This document shows positions 43,625 through 55,700 of a DNA stretch of 64,000 nucleotides, piece by piece. Below the pieces are notes generated by a model. It saw only the letters and a list, made by a program, of their open reading frames with translations, did not search any database and was not told the DNA's origin. Numbering within the stretch: position 1 is the stretch's first letter; each line of letters opens with the position of its first letter. The position numbers and the translations under genes are program-made. Source of the stretch: Nymphaea colorata (taxonomy: Eukaryota > Streptophyta > Magnoliopsida > Nymphaeales > Nymphaeaceae); assembly GCF_008831285.2 (NCBI RefSeq), contig NC_045140.1:20582370-20646369 (forward strand). Direction: 5' to 3'.

Positions 43625-46613
43625 CTGAAATCCTCCGTTCATCTAGCCCTCCGTCCAATCACGACCCGGATTTATTTCTGTTAGGTAGGATTGGTGGTGT
43701 CTTATGGCATGCATTCACGGGCTTTTTTTTTTTTATTGGGGATGATTAATTTTTTTATATTCTGGGGGTTATCAATTTCGCACTACATTTTTATTTAATC
43801 CGTGTGTTTGGTGGTTATTGGATGTAGGATGAATTATGTGTGACGATGGTTGTTTATTTACTTGGTTTAGGTATTGGTTGTCTTTTTCCTTTCCTCATGA
43901 TGGTCCATTTTATGTTTTAAAATTGGCAATTAATTACTTGAAATTTTTCTTGGTGGATTATGGTACGAGTTTGCGTTGTTTACAATAAGTGAACCTGTCG
44001 TGCTGCTGTTTGATATTGTATTCTATTGGTTATAATGCGAGCGCAGGGTTAGTCTTCCCTGCGTTTTTCAATAGTGAAAAGTGCGGGTCTATTTGAGTAA
44101 CTTCCTCTTGGATAATTCCATACCTTTACTCTATTTCCCCCCGTTTTGTAGTCTGGGATATTACACATTTTGATTTTGATCTTCTTCATTTATTTGGTTT
44201 TTGGCTTCCCTTATCTTGTTAGCTGCACAATTCTCCAACAACATATTTTAATTGAAGAAAAAAACATTTTTTTATTTGCATGTTTAGGTGATTTGTTGAG
44301 GTCTATTCTGTGTTGGTCAACTTCTCCTGTCCGAGTTTCAACTTTTTTTATTTTTTTGTCAGAGTTATGGATTGCAAGATATGGACTAGGTTTTCTTTTC
44401 CTTAGTAGATAAGCATGTGATGATCCTCTTTCTCTGTGAACTATTTTCATATTTTGTTGCATTGTCTCTGATTTTTTTTCCTTCTTTATGGAGGGTTCTT
44501 TTTTATGGTGCTCTGCCTTCTTTTGCATGTGCAAGCAATTGGCACTGGTTGCAATTATGTGTCATAGAGACGATCTTGTCTGGAGTTATTTCTCTTTCAT
44601 GATCTACACAAAAAATTGCCTGACGGTCATCCATTTGGTATATTTTGTAATCTTTTGTGATCTTGTGGGGACCAGAGTGATACCTGGGCCCCTGATTCAA
44701 TTGCGAGCTTGTTTGTGACCTGGCCATTATAAACAGAGAGTTTGTGGTCATTGTGTTCTCTCGGATATCATGTTCTCCCTCTCACTCTTTCTATGGACTG
44801 CTGAAGTCAAATTTGCATCATTGTCATTCTGATGGAACAAGTAATAGTTAGTCAATTAGCAGGCTCCATTTTTTCTTATGTTTCTTTCCTTTTGCATTTG
44901 CCTTTTTTGGTCTGCCCATCCAAAACCAGGATGAAGCTGAGCTTCTTAGAATTCTTTTAATTTTTAATTATTTTTAACTTTAAATTTAAGGTTAAATTGT
45001 TGGAAATTGTTGAATCATTTGAACTCTCTGAGCAGTCGAAGGCTTCTTTGCTTTTTTGTTATATTTCCAATCCTTCTTCTCCTTTGTCGGTTGATTTGCA
45101 ATGTGATATTCTTGGGCAATTTTGTGACACTTGACCAATATTGTTTTCTGAAAAATTGCAGGTTCTCACTAATGGTATAGAGGTGAAGCTGCAGAGAAAT
45201 GCTCTTAGCGTGATTGAAGCCCCTACTGGTCATGAAGAGGATGATGATGGTGAATATGACAATGCACAGTGGCAGTGCTCTGACCTTGGTATATTTCATG
45301 TTTTTCCTTTTTTTGTTATTATATGAACTATTTCCTTGTACTTTTGTATTGCCATCTTATCAAGGTTTTTTATGCATGGTCTGCCTCCATAGAATTTGGT
45401 CTTAGCCGCTTAGGAGTGCCACCAGAAAGCTGCTGAAGTAGTCTCATAAATTATATGTTATTGCTTCAAAAAATCATTCGTAAATCTAGTTCGAGCCTCT
45501 CATTGAATATATAAATCGAATATATAAATGACATTGACCTGTGGCTGGTTTTTGTTTTATGCTGCATGAGTAATTGCACCAGTTATCATTTGTTTTGTCA
45601 TGTCAACGTGAATCTGTTGAATGGAAAATGACACTAATTCTTCATTTCTATCTTGCAATTGTGCCATGAGAAGGTGTTTTAAGTTTTAACTTGTTTTTTG
45701 ATTAAGAAGATGCCTAGTGGAAGCCAAACTTTTTTTTTAGCCATATCTTATCTGTGGTCTCTAATGTTTCATAATTGTCTTGCTGAAACAGCTGCAGTGT
45801 GGTCCTTTCTTTCTTTTGTCAAATTGTGGCCAACTGTTTGACTTGTTTTTGTGCATTGTGCTGGGCAGTTAATTCCTTACATAAATGATGATTGCCTGTC
45901 TGCCCATATTTTAGTCATCCGCTCACTGTTTTCATCTGCTTAACAGCATCTGATGACACTCAAAGGTACCAGAGGCCAAAACAGAGGCAGCACAAGTCTT
46001 CAGGATCTGCACACAAAGCAGTGAGCAAATCTAGTTCGTTAGATTCACATTCTATGGGTTCTTTGTCACCACCTCGTGGACCAACGGTAATATGTTGCAC
46101 GTGAAAATGACTTACACTTATTCCGTTGTAAAATGCTGATATAGTTTACTGCAGAATGTTGACCTAAGCAAACTAGAAACGACTGCCTTGTGGAGATATT
46201 GGAGGCATTTCAATCTTGTGAGTGTCTTGCTTTGTCTCTATGCGTTATTTTAGAGGACATTGGATATGCCGTTGTCCTTTTCACCTGATGTCATGCTAGA
46301 GTTGATTGTTATTATTCATCATTGCTAGGTGGATTCAATACCTAATCCATCAAAGGAACAGCTGATTGATGTTGTTCAGAGGCATTTCATGTCTCAGGTA
46401 TGGCTGCCCTCATAGTTCATGTTTTTTACAAAGGAAAAAAAAAAAGAACGAAAAGATGGTTGATTTCTTCTGAAAGGTATGTGATTTGGTTTCAAAGCTC
46501 TAATTCATTGTGGAAACCAATTGCTGCATCCTCGCTTAAAGCAATTGGATGAGATGCAGGTCATTGTTGGATTTGTTCATGCTGCGAAGAGGTTGAAGAC
46601 AGTCTGCAATTAA
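42617..46613 (+). CDS. AFR2: SAP30-like histone deacetylase complex subunit (AFR1/AFR2-type), 6 exons
   Basis: Exons: about 42617-43075, 45162-45288, 45947-46086, 46155-46217, 46329-46397, 46542-46613; all GT-AG with matching phases. The product is an acidic and glycine-rich N-terminus, the conserved block LPRHTKVVVTGNNRTKSVLV, GLQGVVKKAVGLGGWHWL|VLTNGIEVKLQRNALSV (nucleic-acid or lipid-binding-like domain), a Ser-rich linker, then the Sin3-binding domain LWRYWRHFNL, IPNPSKEQLIDVVQRHFMSQ, QLDEMQVIVGFVHAAKRLK and a TAA stop. In Arabidopsis, AFR1 and AFR2 belong to a Sin3-HDAC complex that represses FT and other flowering genes, in the nucleus. Start problem: the frame is open from 42458 but has no AUG before the conserved block; 42617 is a TTG giving (M)LVFDDLSIV and is only a working start. 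A non-AUG start, an upstream exon (the first AG after a 115-nt AG-free tract is at 42655-42656) or a sequence error are possible. Confidence 0.9.
43518..43621. repeat. Compound (CA)n(TA)n microsatellite
   Basis: About 20 bp of CA followed by about 84 bp of TA, inside intron 1 of the SAP30-like gene. Confidence 0.95.
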
Positions 46614-48892
46614 TCATTTGTTTCCTAGAGCTGATCAGGCTTACACCAACTAACTAAGATTGGTATTCAGTGTTCTGCGATTCCACTCTCTGTAGTTATC
46701 TATGTATGATAATTGTATGTTTTCCTTTCTCGGGAACTCCTTTTGGCAACAGAACTGCAAAATGTACTGTCTAGAGTTTGTAATATATCGTATACATAAG
46801 ATATATGTTCCCATAGATTCTGGCACTTGAATGTTTAAAGGCACCAGGTTGATGAATCTTAATGTTCACTTGTTCAAATTGGTAATCTTGTGCAGAGCAA
46901 TTCGGAACAGCAGATGTGTAAGAGGATCAGCAAAGAACAATAACCATGGTATAATTATTAATAATAGTAATACCGTTACCTTAAGTACTGTTAAGAAATT
47001 ATGCCAAACAATCTGAAACTGCTTTGATGGGTTGAATTCTTTACTTTTTTTTGAGTTGTTCATTAACATTACGTGGATATAAGGTTATGCAAAATGAGTA
47101 CGTTGCTATTCTTTATGGAATCGGCGCGGTGCAGGGTCGCATGTTAATTTAGCGTTCTTCATGGGGGACGTGATTCGTGAATGGCTTGGGTGTAATTGGA
47201 TCTTCGATTCTGACCTGACTTCAAGTAATTGGTTCCTGTAAGAAAATACACATACAATTGGTAACCGGTTGGACGTGATTCGTGAATGGCTTTGAGTTCA
47301 GGTAGGCTTTTCTATTTTCAATGGTGGAACTTGAGTCGGATTGTGAATCAAATTAAGCATCAGGAGGATAGAATATATGAGTCCGGTCTGGTGGCATCTT
47401 CAGATGTTAATGGGTTGATTTAAAAGTTTGGATCAGTCCCTAATGTTCATATCCAAACGGATCAAATGAAGCTTAGACTTGATCTTTTCTGAAAGAAACG
47501 ATCAAATATTCCTTATGTAGGTAACGTCACTTTCTTGGATGAAGCTCATCGTTGCCAAATAGGCTAATAATCGCGATGGATGAGCTACTTTTTGCCTTGC
47601 CGGTGCCTTTTGGTCAATCGGAATGTAAATTATGTTCTATGTGCCTTTGCGTCTGGTTCTCAGGGCGTGTTTGACTGCCTGAATAAGATTTTCACAGCGT
47701 GAAGATATCTTCACCATATAAGACTCATTCAAACACAAATTTAAAAGGCCATGTTCTCTAAAATGTCGTTGGCCCTCCTGCACTTGGATTTACGCCCCCA
47801 AAAGCATATTCGGGGAGATCAAACTTGCTTCGATGTCCATAATTGAGGTCCCATGGCTTCTCATCCCTCTGCATTGAAGAGAAGTGCCGTGGTTGTCGGT
47901 GTAATTCGCAGACACCACTCAACCAACAAAATATCTTGTTCACAAACATGGACAAATAGGAATGTAGGCCCCTTGAGGCATGTGGATTTTTTATCATTTG
48001 ACTCGTACATGAGTTGGGAGCCTTTGGGTAGCGACCAGATCATTAATCTGCCCATTTGAAAAGCTTGAGATGCTAAACACTGAGATTTGAACTAGCAACT
48101 GGCCGCCTACCAACCATTGGCCCAATTAATTGTATCACATACCTTGGCGCAGCTCAAATGCAGTTGATTCAAGAACTATGCGATCAGCTGTTGAGCAAGG
48201 CGTTAGTTGTTGGTGCGTGAACAAGAAAAAGAACCAAGAGATCAAATTTCCATCGCTGCTTGGCACATATTTAAAATCCGTAGATCTCATGTCGATTACT
48301 TTTACTAATATGTCAAAAGATCAATGGCATAATCTACGGCTCATCAAACTAAGGATTTTAGGTCTATTAGATCTTCACTTAATATTCTTATCTTACTGCT
48401 TTGCATTAATAAGATCAAAGAGGAGATGGTCTGATCTTAAATCCACTTTTCTCAAATCCTTAGAATTTCAAATCTGAGGCTATCAAATGCGCCTAAGCGT
48501 TAGACGAGGTAAGAACATGCTTGCATTACTTGTAAAGTTAAACTAACCCGAATCAAAGCACAAAAATTTTGCGAAGAGAGGTAATTTTGTATATTACTAT
48601 TATACTTTATTGTTTTTCATTCTTAAAACTTTTCTTCATTAGTTGAGAACTTATTATTATTTCTTAAAAACTGAATTATGATTATTGTTTGCTTAAATGT
48701 GAAACCGCTTTTTGTAATATTTTCCAAGCTTAATCCGGTTCGTCCCGATGACTTTCTCTTATCCCGCCCATAAGTATACCGAGACTTCGAGAGTGAGTAA
48801 CGGATTTAACAAGCCGCGACTGTTCAGACCGTCCATCTTGAACCCGCAATGCGACGATCGTCCATGAAGGAGCTTCACTCAGAAATTTGAAG
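46614..48892. other. SAP30-like 3' flank and spacer
   Basis: The first 200-300 bases are probably 3' UTR. The rest holds only short chance frames. Near 47,265-47,300 the phrase gacgtgattcgtgaatggct repeats one at 47,168-47,187, a small direct duplication of 20 bp. Confidence 0.5.
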
Positions 48893-49576
48893 ATGGCGGC
48901 AAATGAGGGAGAACTGCCGGATTCCCTCTCTTCCCGCCCCAGGAGGTGGATATCTCTAATCGATTCACTCCATCCTTGTAAGTTGTTTTCGGAATTCCAT
49001 CGATTTATTCCTGTTTCTCGTTCTCATTCCGCGTGACCTAGGGCCTTTAGATAATCAAATATTGGATCTCCTCCTCCAATGAGATGATCTTCGCGGTTTG
49101 TGCAGATTTTCGGAATTGTTCCCTGGGGTTCTTGGTTGAACGCCCCTGGTTGTATGAGATTTCTGCTTCCTATCCAGGAAACCTTCTTGATTATTTTGTT
49201 CGATGTGGAATTGAGTTTCCATGGTCGGTACAAGCCCGTTCACTTAATGTCATCTCGATTTTCGGTGGTCGGTGATGCTAAGATTAGGATATGGTTCTCA
49301 GATGGGAGTTTAACCTTCGAGATTGTTTTTGTTCAACGTGGTATTGAGTCTCCACGGTAGGTAGGAGCCCTCTCACCTAACCGCGATCGTGGTTCCCGTG
49401 GTCATTGATCCTGAGATTAGGGTTATGGTTCCTGGGTGGGATTTTCTTCAGGATCGTCGGGTTTACCTTGCTATGTTACTGTAGGATGTGGAGTACGAAA
49501 CTGTGTAGAAAAGTGTTATGCTAGACCGGTTAGAGGTTCATATTTAACAGTTTTAATTATTTCCGTAATTCTCGAA
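48893..49576 (+). promoter_or_regulatory. Leader of the PPR gene with 5' UTR intron and short upstream reading frame
   Basis: An ATG at 48893 opens MAANEGELPDSL and runs 28 codons plus one base to a donor CATCCTT|GTAAGT (48977/48978). Candidate acceptors are TTCTTCAG at 49450-49451 and TTACTGTAG at 49483-49484. Joined to either, the frame closes at once with TGA. So this is best read as an upstream ORF in a spliced leader, not the N-terminus of the PPR protein. Confidence 0.5.
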
Positions 49577-52500
49577 ATGAGTGGTACTGTATTCGTAGTT
49601 CGAAGGCTCTTTAGTGCTTGTGCTTCTGTTTCAACGGAACGATCACGCTTTCTGCGGCAATTTAGGCACAAGAGGCTGGATGAATCACGAAAGAAAGAAC
49701 TCGGAATGTCTAAGTTGAGTATGAAAGAGAAGGAGGTGAAACCCATAGTTTACATGAGGACCATCATTGTAGGAGTATCAAGAATTCTTAGATATTCGAC
49801 GTGGGAATCTGCAAAGGAAGAGCTGGAGAAGCTTTGCTTGAAATGGGATTCATACACAATTAATCAGGTTCTCAAAACGCACCCACCTATGGAGAAAGCT
49901 TGGCTCTTCTTCAATTGGTGCTCACAGCTCAAAGGGTTTAAGCACGACCAATTCACGTACACGACGATGCTGGATATATTTGGGGAGGCAGGAAGGATTG
50001 AAACTATGAAACAACTGTTTCATCAGATGGCCGAAAAAAGATTGAGGATTGACGCGGTTACATATACTTCGGTCCTGCATTGGCTCTCAAAGTATGGCGA
50101 CATTGAAGGGGCGTTAAATATATGGAAGAAGATGAAATCTGAGGGTTGTTTGCCGACTGTTGTGTCGTATACGGCGCTGATGAAGGTCCTTTTCGACAAT
50201 GGCAGGCCAAAGGAAGCAGCTGCAGTATATAAGGAGATGATCGAAGCTGGCTGCTCTCCTAATTGCTATACATATACCATTTTAGTCGAATATCTGGCTG
50301 GGTCCGGTGAGCTTCGTTATGACACTTTCTTAGTTTCTTGGATTTGTGGTTTACTATATAATTCTCAAAAATCGTACGTGTGTATAGTTTGTTGCTAACA
50401 GTCATGCTATGAATTGCTTGCATTTATCTCTTATTATCTACGTTGTGAGACTAGCGACAGATTCCTGTACAGTTACTCGGAAGCTTGCAATGCTCTTCAG
50501 GTAACAGGTCAGACTCGCAGTCCAGGACTACCAAAACACGATGAGCTAGCGATCTGAGCCCTGCCAGGTTGAAACGTGAAAGATAAGACTTATCCATTCA
50601 TCTTGAACTGATGAAATGAAAGAACTAAAGTTCTCCAAAATAGTGATCGGAAAACAGCAAATTGGGTCATTTAGGACAACTACAAAGAATGTAGTTTTTC
50701 ATCCTATTTTGCTCAGATTAAAACCCTCTATGGTTTTCGTGCAGTCCCAATGGATGCATTTCTGGTGCGGGATTGTTGAATTCTTATGTTTAGTTTGTGT
50801 AAGTAAAATATCTTCCACTATATCTGCTCTAGTCTCGAATGTTCCTGATGGAGACTTCAGCTGTAGCTGTTGTTTCCATGCCCCTTTTAATTGTAAACTT
50901 GAATAACTATTATCTTTGTTTATCATCTGGTAATGCAAAATGTCATTTCTCCTTTGTAATTGTAGGTGGTTGTTGAAAGAACAAGGCACAAAAAATGGTC
51001 TTTGGACTTGATATCTATAGGAATATAGACATGCAAATTGGATTATCTTTTACTATTGTGGATTCTATAGCTGTTACTTACATGTTGTGCTGGGGTTGTG
51101 CAGGTCCATGCTTATGCATGTATTTTTCATGTGTTTGCATGTTGATGAATGTAAATGTGCATGTATGCATTCATGTAGGTAATGCACGTCTGAACATGCC
51201 ATTTATTTTTCTTTCTATTTTTATATTGAAAATCAATTAAGTTATTTTCTGCAATATTTCCACACTACCAGTATTTAAAGTTCATCTGCTTCTGTCACTT
51301 TCCATTTGGAAGTGGTGGTAGATAATACTATTTCAGTTACCATTTTTTTACTTTTAGGTAGACTAGTTGCTCCATCTTATTGGCCATTTTGATGTCTGAT
51401 GCATTCACATTGAAGCATATCTGAGAGTTTTTCCAAGTTGTTCACACGTCAAAGCTATGTCAACAGATAGTTTCACTTGGCTTTCACATCCTGCATTGAC
51501 ACTAATTTTTTGGACACAGAGATACCTGAAAACACAGAAAAACTCATTATGTATACCGTATGATGACTTATCATTAGCACCAAGAATTTGCACATCCCTT
51601 TTCTAGTGCTTCTCCTGGCTGTTTGGTTTTTGCCTGCATCTGCACCACTTAAAAATTAGTGTATTCGGATAGCTAGTGTGCTTACACGAGCTTTATTTGT
51701 TCAGAATTTTATTTTAATTCAATATTTTAATGTATATAGGTAAATTCAAGGAGGCATTTGACATCTTATGCAAAATGCAAGATGCTGGGGTACAGCCTGA
51801 CAAGGTTACTTGCAATATTCTTGTCCATAAATGTTCAATAGCAAGGGAAATGTTTGTTCTGATTCAAACTCTTCAGTATATGAAAGAAAATTCACTTGTT
51901 CTTCGTCGACCCATGTATTTGGAAGCATTGGAGGCTTTGAGAAGTTGTGGTCAAAATGATGAACTGTTAAATGAAGTCAATCCCCATTTCTGCCATGAAG
52001 GCTTTGATGATTGTAGATGGGATCTTTCTCCAGACCCTCAGCATTATGCAGACAGGGGAGTTCTTATAAACTTAGTGGCAAAAAAGAGTTTTGTTGCAGC
52101 TGAGTATTTACTTGAGGGGATGATGGAGAAGAATATCCAGTTCGACACTAAGCTTGTCAGCTCTATGGTGATGGATTTCTGTTCAAACCATCATCCATCT
52201 GGTGCTTTGGTGGTGTTGAAATATAGCTCAACATCTGGCTTGCAGCTTGAAAGGGATGCATATATCTGTATGATTGGGCTTTTTATTAGATTGAGTTTAT
52301 ATGGAAAGGTAATGGTAGTTACTGAAGAGATGCTTAGAAAGGGTGTTCATTTTGGAACATATCTTGTAGCTCTTCTGATTTATCAGTTTGGATGTGCTGG
52401 AATGCCTGATTTGTCTGAAAGGCTTTTTTATGCATTACCTTGTGAACAGAACACTGCTACTTATACCGCTCTGATGGATGCATTTGTTAAATCTGGAGAT

Positions 52501-52731
52501 TTTGACAAAGCTCTTACTCTATATAAAAAAATGAGCAAAGAACGGGTTCCTATCACATCTGGAACTCTTCAAGTTCTGCAGGTTGGTCTAGAAGGCCCTG
52601 TCTGGTCCCATGGCAATGGAATCTACAGACAACTGCAAAAATTGTTGCCGGATCATGGTCACCTGCAAGATAATATTCTGTGGGAGCAAAGACTCTGCAA
52701 TGTATTATTTGATAATGCTGGTAACCGATAA
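49577..52731 (+). CDS. Pentatricopeptide repeat (PPR) protein, At2g01390/EMB3111-like, 2 coding exons
   Basis: Exons 49577-50306 and 51740-52731, joined in phase across TCCG|GTGAGC and TATATAG|GTAAA, give 573 residues; the Arabidopsis homologue as I recall it is of similar length. The start is the ATG at 49577 because it yields MSGTVFVVRRLFSACASV, a plausible mitochondrial presequence; the frame also opens further upstream (ATG 49436) but with no targeting character. The signature KTHPPMEKAWLFFNWCSQLK precedes P-class PPR motifs of 35 residues from about residue 126: FTYTTMLDIFGEAGRIETMK, VTYTSVLHWLSKYGDIEGAL, VSYTALMKVLFDNGRPKEAA, YTYTILVEYLAGSGKFKEAF (spans the intron), then more diverged repeats and TATYTALMDAFVKSGDFDKA near the end. 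No E/DYW tail. P-class PPR proteins bind organellar RNA for stability, splicing or translation; the homologue was reported as embryo-essential. The RNA target cannot be read here. The frame is intact. Confidence 0.93.
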
Positions 52732-55700
52732 GGTGAATGACTTGAATCCTCGTTGTGGAGCCATGATCAGTATATCTTTTAGTAAGTTCCCTGGTCAATG
52801 GAAGAGTATGTATTACTTGTTAAATGTGGTATCAACTAAATGGAGATGCATTGAACTCTGATCGGTGGGGCCTTTGCTGCACATTATGCCTTTGCTGTTT
52901 CAATTTCCGTTGGACCAGGCTCCGTACCAGGTAATGGAATGAAAGTCGTGATTGTTTTTTCTTTTGCATGACAATGCATTACCACTTTTATGATAAGACT
53001 AGTCTTTTTCATGAGGGTCTTCAATGATTTGTTGATCCTGTATTTGTTACCTTCAGCTTATTGATGAGTATGTTGACCTGCTCACACAATAGCATGTATT
53101 CCTCTCTCTGATGACTGTCAACTAACACTCGTGGTTGGTTTTTTTAATCAGTGTTGAGTAGTTGTTGAAAATTAATATGGAATTTTGTGTTAATTGATTG
53201 TCTCATAGCATGTAAATACAGATAAACATAAATACAGTTTTTTAATTGTACTTGCAAACATTTTCTTATTGTTTTACAGATACGTGAGAACTTCAGGTTC
53301 CGTAGAGCACTGCTGAGTCCACCACATGGGAATTATTATTTTGCAGGCTAAGTAAGCATTAATGTCTAACGTTCTCAATTCCGTAGTATTTCCTCTCAAC
53401 TGTTTCCTATCTATTTGACGCATCACATAGTTATTCTTTATCCATTTTTCCTCTATATCCTACACATATTAGTTTTAGTGTTGAAGCATTTATAGGTTAC
53501 ATATTTACTCTTGCTCCCATAAGGATAGTTCCCTGTTCTCGCCTATGTACATGGGATAATAAAAAGTGAACCTCTCTTAGTAGCAGGATCTGAAGGAAGT
53601 ATATGAAGACTGAACAATTTCAATGTGCCTTGCTTGCAGATAGTTCAAACTTCAAACTCATGGGAAATAGAGCGACTCTGTAAGACAATATGTTGGGTTC
53701 TGAAAGCGGACTTATGATACCTGTGGATTTTGTGTCTTGATGGAATCGTACATCTATCCATGTATCCTAGACAAGAATCAAAATATTGGTTAACACTCTT
53801 CAACGCTGGAACGAAGGGCTGTACATGTCAAGTTTATAATTAAATCTGTTGCAAATTCAAGTTGAACATGACCGTGAATTGCGCATTGTCATCAATATTG
53901 GTTCCACGACCACCTAATCCATCAGCCAAGGTTACTTTCATTGCCAACACATCTGGACGAAGCTCCAATACGAAGCATGAAGTATAGCTGATGGCATGCT
54001 TGGTACCTGATTAGCTTTTTACCATTAAATTTTAGCCTGTAAACTTTTGTGTCGTTAAACTAGGATTTAGAAATTAAGAATTTACCCATAGCTTTTTAGA
54101 TGTCGGCAACTTTTTTGCCCCTTGTTTTCTTCATTCGTCCCACCTTCTGTTAATCCGCAATGACTTCTCTTTCCTATCATTTTGCTTTCCAATGTGCGAG
54201 CTCGTCCACTTTTCCGTATAGCCTCTCCTCTTACATTGCAAATACTCGGCTTCTATCTTTTAGGTAAGGCATGAGCTAATTATAACGGCAAATTCATTTC
54301 ATGGACCAAATTTTGTGCGCATCTCAGACTTTGATGTGCATTAGAAATTGCCCGGCAACTCTGATGATACCCGTTTGATCGTTCGGGTTTGTGCTTGCCT
54401 CTTATCTCACAACAACTCGGACTATATTGTTAGTATAATGTCAGAAGACTTCACGTAATATGAGAATTCGTGAAAACTCTCGTCAATCAAATAGACTAAA
54501 TCAAAATGCTCAAAGCTATGTGATTTATCTACTAGGTTTATAGTGCTTATTATATGTTCTGCTAATTTCGAAGAGTTGAACTTTCCATGTGTGTGTGCGT
54601 TTGTGTGTGCCTGCACGAGCGTCCATGCACCTCTCCACTTCCAAATGGGGCTCGCACCACGTATGAAGGGGCCTGAACGGTCAACCCACTAGCAAAGTCA
54701 AGTTGTACACCCAACTCCCTCCTGTTGGTTCCTAGTATGTTTGTCTTGAGGTGGAGGGGGCACCCAGTAGCTCGTGACTACATTAAAAATATTACATTTG
54801 TTTTATTAATTGGGTGGGTGCATTTCACACTCATCTCCCGACATGGCATGGGCCACAGTTGGTCGAACGTCGAGAGGTTTAGGCTGTATGCTGCCTTATT
54901 TCCAGAAGCTTAGACTCATTGTTATTGGGCTGGCAGTAGCAGTCAAATCATGTGCATGCTTTCTTCATTGTCTCCTCAAACTAATAGGCACGTTCGCATG
55001 TCAATCGGAAGAAACAAACTTGCATGTTCCACTGACAAGGCCAGCCATGACAAAATCCCCCTCAGGGAAAAGGAGCTAAGCTTTCAAGTGGAGATGGTCT
55101 TGCGATTTTGCTTCCGTGACTTGTTACTGATAGCTTTGGTGATAATATCGATTTGTGGCTAGTGATGTTATTAACAGCAATTTTCTTCAATGTCCAGTTA
55201 TTAGCTCTTGTTTTTTCAGATTTCTCCCCTAACATACAGACAAACCTATATATTTATCGTCGAACTTCTATGAAAAGCTATGCAATAGCGTCTGTGTTTG
55301 CTATACAAAAAAGGTACCAACTAAATGTTGCCCTGTGGTTCGGTCATGGGTGGTATTTGCACCATGTAATAGCCTGCATTGATGTTGTTGCCATTAGTCA
55401 AAGATATGAGGATTATATCAGAAGCACCTGTGAACATCAAAAGATATTTCATGGTGGTACCGTTTCCCATTAAAATTAGAGAGATTTTTCAAGGACTCCT
55501 TGTTTTAGAAATATATATCATGATTCTTAAGTGTGGAATTTTTTTTTTTGCATTCCTTCTTATATATATTACAGTTTATGTAGTGACTTCTTAGGCGCAC
55601 ATGCATACATACAAGCACCTATTATATTCTTTCACTGAAAAACGAGTTCTGGAAAATATCTCCTGATTTTTCTATCGGATGTTTTTCCAGATGTGACTAA

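Noticed and set aside
47758-48059. Opposed short frames and a weak tRNA-like (SINE-like) B box near 48,085
   Set aside because: The box match is partial, no A box at the right distance or poly-A tail was seen.
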